DNA of 42,244 nucleotides from CAYTLW01 sp964438735 (lineage in GTDB: Bacteria; Myxococcota_A; UBA9042): assembly GCA_964438735.1 (NCBI GenBank), contig CAYTLW010000062.1:1-42244 (forward strand), written 5' to 3'. Under the pieces are notes generated by a model. It made no database searches, was not told the origin of the DNA, and was given only the letters and a program-made list of their open reading frames with translations. The position numbers and the translations under genes are program-made. Shown here in pieces: positions 26,293 to 33,424 of the stretch; position 1 is the first letter of the stretch, and each line of letters starts with the position of its first letter.

Positions 26293-26979
26293 ATGACGGC
26301 ACAGACTCCTCCAACCGCACCGCCGGCGCGATTCGTGCCGCTGGACTTCGAACGCCTCCCAGAGGACGAGATGCGGGCCCGCTCCGAGGCCCTGTTGACC
26401 GAGATCCGGTCGCGCCGTTCGGTGCGCCACTTCAGCGACGAGGCGATCCCCATGGACGTGGTGGAGCGCTGCATCGAGGCCGCCGCCCAGGCCCCATCTG
26501 GAGCGAATCGCCAGCCGTGGACCTTCGTGCTGGTCACCGATCCGGCGGTCAAGAGCCGCATCCGGGCCGCCGCCGAGGAGGAGGAGAAGGCCTTCTACGG
26601 CGGCCGGGCGCCGGATCGCTGGCTGCGCGACCTGAGGCCCTTCGGCACGGATTGGTGCAAACCCTTCCTGGAGACGGCGCCCGCGCTCATCGCCGTCTTC
26701 GCCCAGCAGCGTGCGGCCGGCGGCGAGCAGCACTACTACGTGCAGGAGTCGGTGGGCATCGCCGTGGGCTTCCTGCTGATGGCGCTGCATCGATGCGGGC
26801 TGGCGACGCTGACGCACACGCCGAGTCCCATGCGTTTTCTGAAGGAGATCCTGGGCCGGCCGGATAACGAGCGGGCGTTTCTGCTCATTCCTGTCGGCTT
26901 TCCGGCGGCGGATTGTGAGGTCCCGGATGTGGCGCGCAAGGGGCTGGAAGAGGTGCTGGTGCAGGGTGGCCCTGGCTGA
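26293..26979 (+). CDS. Nitroreductase-fold flavoprotein of the iodotyrosine-deiodinase (IYD) type
   Basis: 228 residues, GAGG upstream of ATG 26293. FMN-binding motifs are RRSVR (41-45) and APSGANRQPW (67-76), with LATLTHTPSPM near the flavin N5 and RPDNERAFLLIPVGFPA later. Unlike ordinary nitroreductases it keeps the lid segment E98-K-A-F-Y102...W121-C-K123. The spacings Glu+4 to Tyr and Tyr+21 to Lys equal those of human IYD Glu157, Tyr161 and Lys182, which hold the halotyrosine zwitterion. IYD performs NADPH-dependent reductive dehalogenation of iodo-, bromo- or chlorotyrosine. Native bacterial roles are unclear. The gene is divergent from the histidine kinase. Confidence 0.9.
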   Translation: MTAQTPPTAPPARFVPLDFERLPEDEMRARSEALLTEIRSRRSVRHFSDEAIPMDVVERCIEAAAQAPSGANRQPWTFVLVTDPAVKSRIRAAAEEEEKAFYGGRAPDRWLRDLRPFGTDWCKPFLETAPALIAVFAQQRAAGGEQHYYVQESVGIAVGFLLMALHRCGLATLTHTPSPMRFLKEILGRPDNERAFLLIPVGFPAADCEVPDVARKGLEEVLVQGGPG

Positions 26980-27015
26980 GCGGACCTTGCAACACGACCG
27001 GTCTGGCGGCCCACA

Positions 27016-28362
27016 TCATCCTGTCGCCGCGCCCCATGGCCGCGACTTCACCCTCTCTACCGCTGCCCAGCCCTCGGCGATCGACTCGTGCAGGTGACTG
27101 TAGCGGAAGGTGGCCGGCCGGCCCACCAGGGCCAGGTTCTGCAGCTTGCCCACCGCCGTGGTGACCGCCGCCACGGCCGCTTCGTGATCCAGGGAGAGCA
27201 CCGGGTAGGCATCCGGCACGCGCATCACCCTGGCTTCGAGCACGTCCGATCGCTTCATCAGCCCGACCGCCACCAGGTCGGTGAGCACGCGGGCGACCAG
27301 GCGATCGTCTTCCTGCTGCCAGGTGGCGTCGTCGATGAAGCAGGGGAGCTCGGCCACCAGCGAGGTCTGGCCGGGCGGTGACATGGCCGCGCTGCGACGC
27401 TTCGGTTCGTGGATGCGGGTGAAGGGCACCGTCGGGTCGGGGAAGTAGATGGTGGCGTTGTCGGTCACGTCGGCCACGTCCAGGAAGAGGGCGACCAGGA
27501 CCAGGCTGCGAAAGCGCAGGCGATCGACGCTGGCCAGCGCGGGATCCGGCAGCGGCGGGTCGAGACCGGCGACCAGGGCGGGCAGGGGGCAGGTGGCGAT
27601 GATGGCGCTGGCGTCCAGGACCTCGCCCTCCGCCAGGACCACCTGCCTGGCGCGGCCACCGTCGTGGCGCACGCCGACCACGCGCGCGCTCGTGCGGATG
27701 TGATCGCCGATGTCGGCCGCCAGGACCTCGCAGATGGCGCCGATGCCCTTGCGGGGGTAGAGGAAGCGCCCCTCCAGGTGCTGCGGTCGTGCCCGTGGAC
27801 CGGCGACGGCTTCGACGATCGCGCCGCGCAGGCTGAGGCCCTTGAGCCGCCCCCCGGCGATGATGGGCGAGAGCTGGTCGGCGGGCAGACCCCAGAGTTT
27901 TTCGCTGTAGCCCAGCAGAAAACGATCTGCCACGGATCGGCCGTAGCGGCGCACGGCCAGGCCAGCGAAGGAGCGGTCCAGAGGCGGCCTCAGCCGGGCG
28001 CTCAAGGCGTCGGCGCCCGCCTGCAGGGCGCCGCGCGTGCCCAGACCGGCCAGCAGATCCAGCGGCCGAGGCGGAAAGGCGATCAAGCGTCCGCGATGGC
28101 GAATGCCACTTGGGGCCGTCACCGGCTGCAGATCGTCGCCCAGCAGGTCCTGCAGAGCGGCGGTGACAGGGGGCGCGCGGTCGTGCAGGCGGTGGGCGCC
28201 GGCGTCGAAACGGAAGGCGCCGTGTTCGAAGGTCGTGCAGCCGCCGCCGATGCGATCGCTGGCCTCCAGGAGCCGGAAGGGTACCCCCAATTCAGCGGCG
28301 CGCTGCCCGGCGGCCAGGCCTGCAGGACCGGCGCCGATGATGATCAGGGGGCCATCGCTCAC
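27016..28362 (-). CDS. FAD-dependent oxidoreductase (amine-oxidase / UDP-galactopyranose-mutase-like)
   Basis: 448 residues from GTG 28362 with GGAG 7 bases upstream; upstream in-frame codons to 28494 are Arg-rich and not protein-like. The N-terminus has the FAD dinucleotide fold, LIIIGAGPAGLAAGQRAAELG, then LLEASDRIGG (ribose-binding Glu and GG doublet). GYSEKLWGLPADQLSP and DAGAHRLHD resemble UDP-galactopyranose mutase and protoporphyrinogen-oxidase relatives. The end AEGWAAVERVK with GRPATFRYSHLHESI is the C-terminal FAD contact. The substrate is not predictable; such proteins act in surface-sugar or isoprenoid metabolism. It is divergent from the cytochrome operon. Confidence 0.85.
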   Translation of the reverse strand: MSDGPLIIIGAGPAGLAAGQRAAELGVPFRLLEASDRIGGGCTTFEHGAFRFDAGAHRLHDRAPPVTAALQDLLGDDLQPVTAPSGIRHRGRLIAFPPRPLDLLAGLGTRGALQAGADALSARLRPPLDRSFAGLAVRRYGRSVADRFLLGYSEKLWGLPADQLSPIIAGGRLKGLSLRGAIVEAVAGPRARPQHLEGRFLYPRKGIGAICEVLAADIGDHIRTSARVVGVRHDGGRARQVVLAEGEVLDASAIIATCPLPALVAGLDPPLPDPALASVDRLRFRSLVLVALFLDVADVTDNATIYFPDPTVPFTRIHEPKRRSAAMSPPGQTSLVAELPCFIDDATWQQEDDRLVARVLTDLVAVGLMKRSDVLEARVMRVPDAYPVLSLDHEAAVAAVTTAVGKLQNLALVGRPATFRYSHLHESIAEGWAAVERVKSRPWGAATG

Positions 28363-28511
28363 AGCCGCGCTCCAGCAGTCGACACGCCCGCGCCGGTCGC
28401 GCCAGCGAGGGCGCGTGTGTCGCGCGCGAGCATGGCAGCGCCGCATGTGGTTGACCAGAGACGGCGCACTGCGCGGGGTTCTGACATGGATCAAGAACCT
28501 TGTGTTGAAAG

Positions 28512-28557
28512 CCAGTGAAAGTGACTTTCAATTTCAGTGGTCCTCAGGTGAAACTGC
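28512..28557. promoter_or_regulatory. Cluster of TGAAA/TTTCA dyads between divergent genes
   Basis: TGAAAGT-G-ACTTTCA (28516-28530) is a perfect 7-bp dyad. It is framed by CCAGTGAAA (28512-28520) and TTTCAGTGG (28532-28540), and followed by TCAGGTGAAACTG (28544-28556). The last resembles TCAGTGAAACTG at the TetR operator (35048-35059). Candidate regulator-binding region for the cytochrome operon and/or the FAD oxidoreductase gene. Confidence 0.4.
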
Positions 28558-28603
28558 GTTTTGCCAGGGCCAGGCACCCGGCACCCCACCAAGGAACCAC
28601 GCC

Positions 28604-29266
28604 ATGCGCAACCTCACCTCCAATCATTCGCCGCTGATGATGGCCGCCCTTGCCATCTGCGGCGGGTTGCTGCTGGCGCGCTGTGCGGGCGAAGGCCTGG
28701 GCTTCGATAATGCAGACGCAGTCCTCACTACCTCCTGCGTCATGTGTCACGACTCCCAGGCCTTCGACGCGCTGCTCAAAGCCGTGGACAAGATCCCGGC
28801 CGACAAAATCACCGCCGAACGCTTCCCGGATGCGCACTTCCCCGCCGGCCTGATCGTCAAGGATGTCGCGACACTGCGCACCGAAGGCGAGCCTGCGGCC
28901 GACGCGAAGATGGCCCCTGATACGCCCCTGCGCAAAGCCTGGTTGCTGCACGAGCTGCACGAGCTGCAGGGCCTGCTGGCCGAGGACGTGCCGCCCGACT
29001 TCACCGACCAGGCCAGGTTCGACGCCTTTTCGAAGCTGGGTGAAGCCGGCGCCTGGGAAGGCTGCGAGGTGGCCGAGAAGTTGGAGCTGGGCGCGGTCAA
29101 CGATCCCGAGGGGATGCCGCCGCGCTGGGCCCATCAGCTGAGTCAGCTGGTGGATATGCCGTATGAGAATGCGGTCCCGGGAGATCGGCAGGCGGTCATC
29201 GACTATGTCGCCCGCCTGCTGCCCGGCGGCCTGGCGGCCTGCACCGCCGTCGAAGAGGGGAGCTGA
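28604..29266 (+). CDS. Exported c-type cytochrome-like protein, single CXXCH
   Basis: 220 residues from ATG 28604 with AAGGA 8 bases upstream; the frame is open far upstream but only because it runs antisense through the FAD gene. A signal sequence (LMMAALAICGGLLLARC) could be lipobox type with Cys27. One haem motif, C45-V-M-C48-H49, lies near the N-terminus (TTSCVMCHDSQAF). The remainder is helical and acidic, with no second motif and no recognised family. First gene of a five-gene overlapping operon; probably a periplasmic or membrane-tethered electron carrier. Confidence 0.8.
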   Translation: MRNLTSNHSPLMMAALAICGGLLLARCAGEGLGFDNADAVLTTSCVMCHDSQAFDALLKAVDKIPADKITAERFPDAHFPAGLIVKDVATLRTEGEPAADAKMAPDTPLRKAWLLHELHELQGLLAEDVPPDFTDQARFDAFSKLGEAGAWEGCEVAEKLELGAVNDPEGMPPRWAHQLSQLVDMPYENAVPGDRQAVIDYVARLLPGGLAACTAVEEGS

Positions 29267-29269
29267 GCC

Positions 29270-29764
29270 GTGTCCGGTCGCGCTGTCACCCGTCTGCTGC
29301 TTGTCCTGGCATGTGCGCCCATGCTGGCGGCGGGTTGTGAGTCGGGCGATGGCAGCTCGCTGGACGAGCGCGGCCGGGCGGTGGCCCATCCCTACGCCAA
29401 GGGCATCGGCTCCAAGGTCGGCGTGCTCGACTTCGAGCCCACTTTTGGCGACATCCAGGACGTCTTCTTCGAGGGGCTCTGCACAGGCTGCCACGCGGGC
29501 CCTTCAGCGCCGCGCGGCCTGGACCTGAGCGGCCCGCACGCCTGGACGCGACTGGTCGATCGGCCGGCGGTCAGCCGGCCATCCATGAACCTGGTCAGCC
29601 CCGGTGATCCCGACAACAGCTACCTGATCGTCAAGCTCGAGGGAGGCTCGGGCATGAGCGGTCAGCGCATGCCGCGCGGCCGACCGGCGCGCAAGCCGAT
29701 CGAGATCGACACGATCCGCGCCTGGATCGCCGACGGCGCGCCCGGGCAGTCGGCACCGCAATGA
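29270..29764 (+). CDS. Lipoprotein c-type cytochrome, single CXXCH
   Basis: 164 residues from GTG 29270, three bases after the preceding stop. MLAAGC gives lipobox Cys23. The motif C71-T-G-C74-H75 in IQDVFFEGLCTGCHAGPSAPRGLDLSG is followed by PGDPDNSYLIVKLEG...GQRMPRG...IDTIRAWIADGA. This is the layout of planctomycete-type/cytochrome-c-like modules, where a Met in the RMP segment is the likely distal haem ligand. It is anchored to a membrane by lipid. The stop (29762-29764) overlaps the next gene's ATG (29761), so the two are cotranslated. Confidence 0.88.
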   Translation: MSGRAVTRLLLVLACAPMLAAGCESGDGSSLDERGRAVAHPYAKGIGSKVGVLDFEPTFGDIQDVFFEGLCTGCHAGPSAPRGLDLSGPHAWTRLVDRPAVSRPSMNLVSPGDPDNSYLIVKLEGGSGMSGQRMPRGRPARKPIEIDTIRAWIADGAPGQSAPQ

Positions 29765-30894
29765 GCCACATGGAGCCGTCGGGCCTCGGGGGCTCGCTGG
29801 GACGCCTGGGCATCGGCCTGGCGCTTGTCGGGGCGACCGTCTTCGCCCTGGTCGACGCCGGCAACGCCGAACCCTGGATCGCGCAGCGCGAAGGACTGCA
29901 TTGCGCACGCTGCCACGTCAATCGCAGCGGCGGCGGTAAACGCACCGCGTTCGGCCAGCAATATGGCCTCACCCACCTGGCGGTGCGACCGGCTGCCCAG
30001 GGCCCGGCAGGCGCGCAGGGGCCCATGCCGGATCCCAATTTGAATGAGCACGCATCCATCGGCGCCAATCTCAGGCTGGGCCATCGCACCTTGTTCGCCA
30101 AGGAGGTGCACAACTCGCTGGTGAGCCGCGAGGCCAACATCTACCTGGACCTGCAGCCGTGGCGGGCGCTGACCCTGTACACCGACATCTCCCTGGCCGA
30201 GGGCAGCGTGGAGCCGCGCGAGGTCTTTGCCCTCGTCGAAGGCCCCGCCGGCACTTGGCTGCGCGCGGGCTATCTGCTGCCGCCTTTCGGCCTGCGCTTC
30301 TGGGATGATGAGGCCTTCACCCGGAGCGAGACCGGCTTCACCTTCGCCGACCCGGACCTGGCCGCTGAGTTCGGCTGGCAACGAGGCGACTGGCTGGCCC
30401 AGGTGGCGATCTCCAACGGCGCCGGCGGGGGCATCGACGGCGACAACCACAAGCGCCTGTCGGGTCTGTTCGAGTGGGCCACGCGGCCGCTGCGGGTCGG
30501 TCTGTCGGCGGCGTTCAACGAGGCCGGTGGGCAGCGGCGACTGCTCGGCGGGCTGTACCTGGGCACCAGCCTGGGCCGCCTGGTCCTGCTGGGTGAGGTG
30601 GACTGGCTGCATACCACCTACCTGCGCGACGACGTATCGGTGGATGGCCTGGTGGCGCGCGTCGAGGCCGACCTGGCGCTGGCGCGAGGCGTCAACCTGC
30701 AGCTGGCCTACGGCTACCACGACCCTGCCCTGGACGTGGCCGAGGATCAGCGCATCCGGCTGCGCGCGGCGCTGGAGGTCTTCGTCATCCCGCTGGTGGC
30801 CGGACGGCTGGTCTACGACATGGGCCAGAGCGTGCCCCAGGACGAGGTGGGCAACGCCGATGCGTTGCTGGTGGAGCTGCATGCGTTCTTCTAG
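29761..30894 (+). CDS. Monoheme cytochrome fused to an outer-membrane porin-like barrel (Cyc2-like architecture)
   Basis: 377 residues. After a signal region (residues ~14-36) comes AEPWIAQREGLHCARCHVNRSGGGKRTAFGQQYG with haem motif C48-A-R-C51-H52. From about residue 95 to the end the sequence consists of short amphipathic strands with aromatic girdles (LTLYTDISLAEGSV, TWLRAGYLLPPFGLRFW, GLYLGTSLGRLVLLGEVDWLH) and ends in a Phe, ELHAFF, the usual signal for BAM-mediated barrel insertion. An N-terminal haem plus a C-terminal barrel in ~375-480 residues is the layout of Cyc2-type iron oxidases, although the motif around the haem differs. Likely role: moving electrons across the outer membrane. 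Direction and donor unknown. Confidence 0.82.
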   Translation: MSHMEPSGLGGSLGRLGIGLALVGATVFALVDAGNAEPWIAQREGLHCARCHVNRSGGGKRTAFGQQYGLTHLAVRPAAQGPAGAQGPMPDPNLNEHASIGANLRLGHRTLFAKEVHNSLVSREANIYLDLQPWRALTLYTDISLAEGSVEPREVFALVEGPAGTWLRAGYLLPPFGLRFWDDEAFTRSETGFTFADPDLAAEFGWQRGDWLAQVAISNGAGGGIDGDNHKRLSGLFEWATRPLRVGLSAAFNEAGGQRRLLGGLYLGTSLGRLVLLGEVDWLHTTYLRDDVSVDGLVARVEADLALARGVNLQLAYGYHDPALDVAEDQRIRLRAALEVFVIPLVAGRLVYDMGQSVPQDEVGNADALLVELHAFF

Positions 30895-31765
30895 CGCCAT
30901 GCCGGGCGGTCCCTGGAGTCCGCTGTCGCTCAGTGTGGCGCTGGCCGTCGCGGTGACCGCCTGCGTGGCCTGCGCCGGACAGCCACAACTGGCCAGCCAG
31001 CGGGCCGTCGATCCCCTCACCGGCGAGGTCATCGGGCCCGCCGAGCTGCCCCCCGATCCCCGGGCCGGGGCGGTGGTCTATCGCAAGGCCTGCGCCAGCT
31101 GTCATGGCCTGCGCGGCGACGGTCGTGGCCCCGCCGCCGAGGGCCTGGAGCCCCAGCCGCGCGACTTCACCACGGGCACCTTCGCCTACCGCAGCAGCGC
31201 GTCGGGTCAACTGCCCGCGACCGGCGACCTGCAGCGCACCGTTCGACATGGCCTGCCGGGCACAGCCATGCCGGCCTGGGGCGAGCTGCTGACGGCGCGC
31301 GAGATGGCCGACGTCATCGCGCGCATCGAGCGCTTCTCCCACCGGTTCGCAGAGGAATCCCGCGGCGCTTCGATGGCCGCGCCCCTGCCCCTGCCGGCGA
31401 CGGCGGGCTCGCTGCAGCGTGGCGCCAGGGTCTGGAAGCGACTGGCCTGCGGCAAATGCCACGGCGAGCAGGGACGCGGGGATGGCACCGCCGCCGACTC
31501 CGAGCAGCTCGCCGCCGACGGCACCGTGATGCGACCGCGCGACTTCACCACCGGGCTGATGCGCGGCGGCGCCGGCCATCCGGCCTTCCTGCGCACCCTG
31601 GTCACCGGTCTGGACGGCACGCCCATGCCGTCGTATCGGGCCAGCGCCAGCGACGTGGAGCTGGCCGACCTGGCCAACCACGTCATGGCCCTGCGCCAGC
31701 CAGGCAGCTGGCCGGGCGAGCGGCTGCGCTGGCGTCCCGTGCCGGCGGAGGCGGCCTCGCCGTGA
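30881..31765 (+). CDS. Diheme c-type cytochrome lipoprotein
   Basis: 294 residues from ATG 30881, which overlaps the barrel gene by 14 bases and has GGAG just upstream; ATG 30899 is an alternative without a ribosome site. An N-terminal hydrophobic stretch ends in TACVAC, giving a lipobox at Cys28 or Cys31. Two cytochrome-c folds follow: C71-A-S-C74-H75 with GDGRGPAAEGL and DFTTGTF...GTAMPAWGELLT (distal Met), then C190-G-K-C193-H194 with a matching GRGDGTA...RDFTTG...GTPMPSY. The two halves are clearly a duplication. Likely the periplasmic partner passing electrons to or from the barrel cytochrome. The stop overlaps the next GTG. Confidence 0.9.
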   Translation: MRSSSAMPGGPWSPLSLSVALAVAVTACVACAGQPQLASQRAVDPLTGEVIGPAELPPDPRAGAVVYRKACASCHGLRGDGRGPAAEGLEPQPRDFTTGTFAYRSSASGQLPATGDLQRTVRHGLPGTAMPAWGELLTAREMADVIARIERFSHRFAEESRGASMAAPLPLPATAGSLQRGARVWKRLACGKCHGEQGRGDGTAADSEQLAADGTVMRPRDFTTGLMRGGAGHPAFLRTLVTGLDGTPMPSYRASASDVELADLANHVMALRQPGSWPGERLRWRPVPAEAASP

Positions 31766-33321
31766 CCCGCCAGCGGTGGTTCGCCCTGGCGCTCGTGCTG
31801 ACGGTCGCCGCGGCCCTGGCTATGCGGCTGGCATTTCGCATCGATCTGGCCGAGGAGATCGACGCCCTGCGCTTCGTCGCGGGGGTGCAGGACTTCGATC
31901 CGGCGGCGGACAGACCCCATTTTCCGGGCTACCCGGTGTTCATCTTCGCCGCCCGCGCCCTGGTGCCGCTGACCGGCGGCGCGCTGTCCGCCCTGACCCT
32001 GCTCTGCGCCCTCTGCGGCGCCCTTCTGGTCGTGCCGATGGCCTCGCTGACCCGCCGATTTGGCGGCGACCTGGCCGGCGTGCTCGCGGCGGTCCTGACG
32101 GCCATCAACCCGCTGCTCTGGCTGGTGTCCGACAAGGTGCTCTCGGACGTGCCCGGATTGTTGCTGGCCATGACCGGGCTCTGGCTGGTGGTCGGTGGCC
32201 TGGGCCTGCGGCCAGACCGATGGCGGCCGCTCGCCGATGCGCGCCGTGCCCGCTGGATCTCAGGTGCCGGTTTCGCCGTGCTCGGCCTGGCCATGGGCGT
32301 GCGCGCCTCCTACTGGCCCTTTCTGCTGTCGGCCGCGGCCCTGGTGCTCTGGCGAAGAGCGCGCATCTGGCCGGCGCTCGTGGGCGGCGCGGCCGGCGTG
32401 GCGGCCTGGGCCGTGCCCATGCTGGTGGCCCTGGATCCTGCGCGGCTGGCCACGGTGGGTATGGGCCGCGTTGAAGGGCACTTCAATCGCTTCGGTGGCA
32501 GCGTGCTGACCGAATCCGAGCCCGTCGACCGGGCGACCGGCCTGGTGCGCGGCGTGCTGGCCGATGGATTCGGCGGCTGGTGGCCGGGCCGGCCTGGCTG
32601 GACCTTGATGGCGCTGCTCGGCCTGGGCTGGCTGCTCCTCATCGCCTGGCAACGGTATGGGGCGCCACGCCGCCACCTGCTCATCAGCTGGACGCTGCTG
32701 GCCGGGCCCTACCTGGGCTGGCTGGCCCTGGGCCAGAACGTGGTCCATCGGCCACGCCACGCCCTGCCCCTGGTGGCCCTGCTGATCGTGGCGGTGGCAG
32801 CGGCGGCGGCCCGCGCGCTGGCGCCGGTCCGCGCGCATGCGGCCGCGGATGCCCGCGACTGGGATGAGGTGGAAGAGGTAGCGAATGCGGATGCACGACC
32901 GGTCCGCTCACCAGGACAGATCCTGGCCGCGGTCGCCCTGGCCGCGCTCGTACTCGGCCAGGCGTTCACCGGCTGGGCGCTGTCGGCCGAACATGTGGCC
33001 GTCTCGCCGCCGCCGGTGGCCCTGGCCCGCGATCTGCAACGTCGTTGCACCGAAGATCATCGCGGGCTGCCCGTGCTGGTCTACAGCGCCGCCCTGGCGC
33101 CGCACCTGCGGGCCTACGCGCCCTGCGTTCAGCCGATCCCGCTGCGTCGCCTGTCGCCGGTCCGCCGACACCTGGCCCGCCAACCGGCCAACACGGTCGC
33201 CTACGCCACCTCCGACCTGACGCGCCTGGAGCGCCTGCGCAAGGCGCCGGAGGCGCGCTTCCGCCGCAACCCATGGGTGCATCGGGTGCGCAGCTCGCTG
33301 GCCGTGTATCGGCTGCGATGA
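31762..33321 (+). CDS. GT-C-type membrane glycosyltransferase
   Basis: 519 residues from GTG 31762, overlapping the diheme cytochrome stop (GTGA). The N-terminal helix is followed by IDLAEEIDALRFVAGVQDFDPAADRPHFPGYPVF, where the acidic residues and the Pro-rich periplasmic loop match the ArnT/PMT/DUF2029-like GT-C superfamily. About ten membrane helices follow, then a ~110-residue soluble end. Such enzymes transfer sugars from polyprenyl phosphates to proteins or lipids on the periplasmic side. Cotranslation with four cytochrome genes hints that a conduit component or nearby surface polymer may be glycosylated; this is inference. Confidence 0.8.
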   Translation: MTRQRWFALALVLTVAAALAMRLAFRIDLAEEIDALRFVAGVQDFDPAADRPHFPGYPVFIFAARALVPLTGGALSALTLLCALCGALLVVPMASLTRRFGGDLAGVLAAVLTAINPLLWLVSDKVLSDVPGLLLAMTGLWLVVGGLGLRPDRWRPLADARRARWISGAGFAVLGLAMGVRASYWPFLLSAAALVLWRRARIWPALVGGAAGVAAWAVPMLVALDPARLATVGMGRVEGHFNRFGGSVLTESEPVDRATGLVRGVLADGFGGWWPGRPGWTLMALLGLGWLLLIAWQRYGAPRRHLLISWTLLAGPYLGWLALGQNVVHRPRHALPLVALLIVAVAAAAARALAPVRAHAAADARDWDEVEEVANADARPVRSPGQILAAVALAALVLGQAFTGWALSAEHVAVSPPPVALARDLQRRCTEDHRGLPVLVYSAALAPHLRAYAPCVQPIPLRRLSPVRRHLARQPANTVAYATSDLTRLERLRKAPEARFRRNPWVHRVRSSLAVYRLR

Positions 33322-33333
33322 GCAGATGATTGT

Positions 33334-33363
33334 TTGACAACCCGTCCGTCACGTCGGCAACTT
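33334..33363 (+). promoter_or_regulatory. Possible promoter before the SMB lipoprotein gene
   Basis: A perfect -35 hexamer, TTGACA (33334-33339), is followed 18 bases later by a poor -10, CAACTT (33358-33363). It lies between the cytochrome operon stop and ATG 33425. The weak -10 limits certainty. Confidence 0.25.
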
Positions 33364-33424
33364 GGGCGTGACCGACCCGATACCTGAAGACAGCAATCGG
33401 CGGGTCGACGTCCGGGAGGTTTGC

